Made by a program: the position numbers and the translations under genes. From the NCBI GenBank assembly GCA_036525535.1, contig DATDAH010000341.1, positions 1 to 6,826 on the forward strand: a stretch of 6,826 nucleotides of DNA. Direction: 5' to 3'. Shown here one piece after another: positions 5,776 to 6,826 of this stretch; within the stretch, counting starts at the first letter, position 1, and every line of letters begins with the position of its first letter. This stretch comes from DATDAH01 sp036525535. GTDB lineage: Bacteria > Actinomycetota > Acidimicrobiia > Acidimicrobiales > DATDAH01. A model generated the notes under the pieces. That model was not told where the DNA came from and did no database searches. It saw only the letters and a list, made by a program, of their open reading frames with translations.

Positions 5776-6597
5776 ATGGCCGAAGACGCCCCGAACCGAC
5801 CACCCGAGGGCGATTGGCTGGGTTCGCAGTTCCTCCGCTTCGAGCGGAGGGGATCGGTCGCCCATCTCGTGGTGGACCGTCCCGAGATGCGCAACGCCAT
5901 GTCGCCGGCCATGTACTTCGGCGTCCGCTACGCCGTCGACCACGTCAACGCCGACCCCGACCTGGCCGGCCTCCTCATCACCGGCAGCGGCGACGTGTTC
6001 ATCCCGGGCGGTGACCTGGGCGGCGACCCGATCGACGACTGGGGCGGCGGCCTCCGGAACCTCGGCATGGACGTGGTCCCCTTCGACGCCGTGCGCCGCT
6101 CGCTGAAGCCGGTCGTCTGCGCCATCAACGGCCTCTGCCAGGGCGGTGGCCTGGTCATCGCGATGCTCAGCGACGTGGCCGTGGCCAGCGACCGGGCCAC
6201 GTTCCGGGTCCCCGAGCTCTACCGGGGCATCGCCGACACGTCCTACGCCCAGCTCCTCCCCCGCCAGGTGGGCCCGGCCCGGGCCCGTGACCTGATGTAC
6301 ACCGGACGCACCTTGGACGCCGAGACCGCGGTCGCCTGGGGCCTGGTCGCCCGACTGGCTCCGCACGACGACCTTATGGCCGAGGCCGAGGACGCCTTGG
6401 CCTGGTCCTGCCGCACCGCGCCGGAGGCCCGGGCGACCGTGAAGCGGACGTTCCACGAGTACTACGGCCACTACGACCGCATCGGCATGGAGTCGAGCTT
6501 GGGCAACGAGGAGGCCGTCGAGGGCTTCCTGGCGTTCAAGGAGCGACGGAACCCGGACTGGGTGCCGGAGGACCTGCGGACCGACGGCCGCCTCTGA
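5776..6597 (+). CDS. Crotonase (enoyl-CoA hydratase/isomerase family), single-Glu variant
   Basis: A 273-residue crotonase, first gene of the rightward unit. The ATG at 5776 follows a purine-rich AGAAAGCGGAAAA stretch, so a weak ribosome-binding site is possible. Motifs are HLVVDRPEMRNAM at 30-42, VFIPGGDLGG at 74-83 (oxyanion-hole segment), NGLCQGGGLVIAML at 118-131, FRVPELYRGIADTS at 143-156, and LPRQVGPARARDLMYTGRTL at 161-180. The position of rat Glu144 is Val127, while that of Glu164 is Glu147 in VPE, so one of the two catalytic acids remains. An Asp154 in GIADTS may align with the catalytic Asp of isomerase and dehalogenase members. This fits an isomerase-like or other non-hydratase reaction better than hydration, but the substrate is unknown. 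The stretch WGGGLRNLGMDVVPFDAVRRS at about 89-109 is a plausible substrate-lid region. Its stop codon overlaps the next start as TGATG. Confidence 0.92.
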   Translation: MAEDAPNRPPEGDWLGSQFLRFERRGSVAHLVVDRPEMRNAMSPAMYFGVRYAVDHVNADPDLAGLLITGSGDVFIPGGDLGGDPIDDWGGGLRNLGMDVVPFDAVRRSLKPVVCAINGLCQGGGLVIAMLSDVAVASDRATFRVPELYRGIADTSYAQLLPRQVGPARARDLMYTGRTLDAETAVAWGLVARLAPHDDLMAEAEDALAWSCRTAPEARATVKRTFHEYYGHYDRIGMESSLGNEEAVEGFLAFKERRNPDWVPEDLRTDGRL

Positions 6598-6826
6598 TGG
6601 CGAACCCGAAGGTCTACATCCACGAGTTCATCGACATCCGGGGCCACCACCGGGCCGACTACATGCACCACATGACCGCCAACTGGAGCCCCACCGCTCA
6701 GCGCACCCGCAGCCAGCAGTGCTTCGGGGTGTGGGCCGTGCTCGGCTCCACCGGGGCCTGGCCCCAAGTGGTGAACCTGTGGGAGGAGGACGGCCTGGCC
6801 GGGCTCGCCGCGTCCTTCGCCGGCGA
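6597..6826 (+). CDS. Small NIPSNAP / dimeric alpha-beta barrel-like protein, 5' part
   Basis: 76 codons are visible before the right edge cuts the gene. The ATG at 6597 shares its A with the TGA of the preceding crotonase, so the two are almost certainly co-translated. Residues 6-13 (VYIHEFID) form a likely first beta strand. They are followed by a His-rich helical stretch, GHHRADYMHHM, at 16-26, then CFGVWAVLGSTGAWPQVVNLWEEDG at about 44-68, a strand-turn-strand that ends in the W-E element seen in NIPSNAP and related dimeric alpha-beta barrel proteins. There is no signal peptide or membrane segment in the visible part. Some members of this fold are small cofactor-free enzymes or accessory proteins; the function here is unknown. 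The family call is from memory of the pattern and is tentative. That it is a real coding region is much surer, given frame continuity, codon bias and junction. Confidence 0.6.
   Translation, partial: MANPKVYIHEFIDIRGHHRADYMHHMTANWSPTAQRTRSQQCFGVWAVLGSTGAWPQVVNLWEEDGLAGLAASFAG

Noticed and set aside
4912..6471. Single long minus-strand open frame that could be read as a 519-residue fusion
   Set aside because: Only the last 271 residues are crotonase-like. The rest is antisense to the divergent crotonase and reads as low-complexity sequence, so the start is set at the GTG at 5727.
1..6826. Defence system, CRISPR, mobile element, tRNA or Rho-independent terminator
   Set aside because: No repeat array, transposase, terminal inverted repeats, cloverleaf or GC hairpin followed by a T-run was seen. 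The window is continuous metabolic coding sequence.

Overview
This 6.8 kb window is very GC-rich with strong G/C bias at third codon positions. It is almost entirely coding, uses GTG starts and short gene overlaps, and reads like an actinobacterial chromosome, possibly a Mycobacterium-like or Acidimicrobiia-type organism. The taxonomic guess comes from composition and protein flavour only. I see no rRNA, tRNA, CRISPR array, insertion sequence or phage gene.

Layout. Two divergent transcription units flank a 48 bp gap at 5728-5775. Leftward (minus strand) run six genes in order: a PaaG-like crotonase (4912-5727), an acyl-CoA dehydrogenase (3570-4841), two tandem paralogous crotonases (2767-3573 and 1988-2779), an amidohydrolase_2 family protein (665-1945), and the N-terminal part of an AMP-forming acyl-CoA ligase (1-753, running off the left edge). 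Rightward run a fourth crotonase (5776-6597) and the first 76 codons of a small protein resembling the NIPSNAP / dimeric alpha-beta barrel group (6597 to the right edge). Junctions are tight: a GTGA overlap at 3570-3573, a 13 nt overlap at 2767-2779, an 89 nt overlap at 665-753, and a TGATG junction at 6595-6599.

How the genes could work together (inference). The ligase would activate a carboxylic acid to its CoA thioester. The dehydrogenase would introduce an alpha,beta double bond. The crotonases would hydrate, isomerise or cleave the intermediates, and the metal-dependent amidohydrolase would carry out a hydrolytic or decarboxylating step. This looks like a dedicated catabolic cluster for an unidentified acid, perhaps cyclic or branched, rather than ordinary beta-oxidation, because no thiolase or 3-hydroxyacyl-CoA dehydrogenase is visible. 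None of the four crotonases keeps the two catalytic glutamates of classical enoyl-CoA hydratase.

Regulation. The divergent gap holds an inverted repeat, TGAAC-N4-GTTCA. A near copy (TGAAT-N4-GTTCA, with the same GAA flank) lies in the only other sizeable upstream gap of the distal genes, ahead of the amidohydrolase. This suggests one regulator, not in this window, acting at two places in the cluster.
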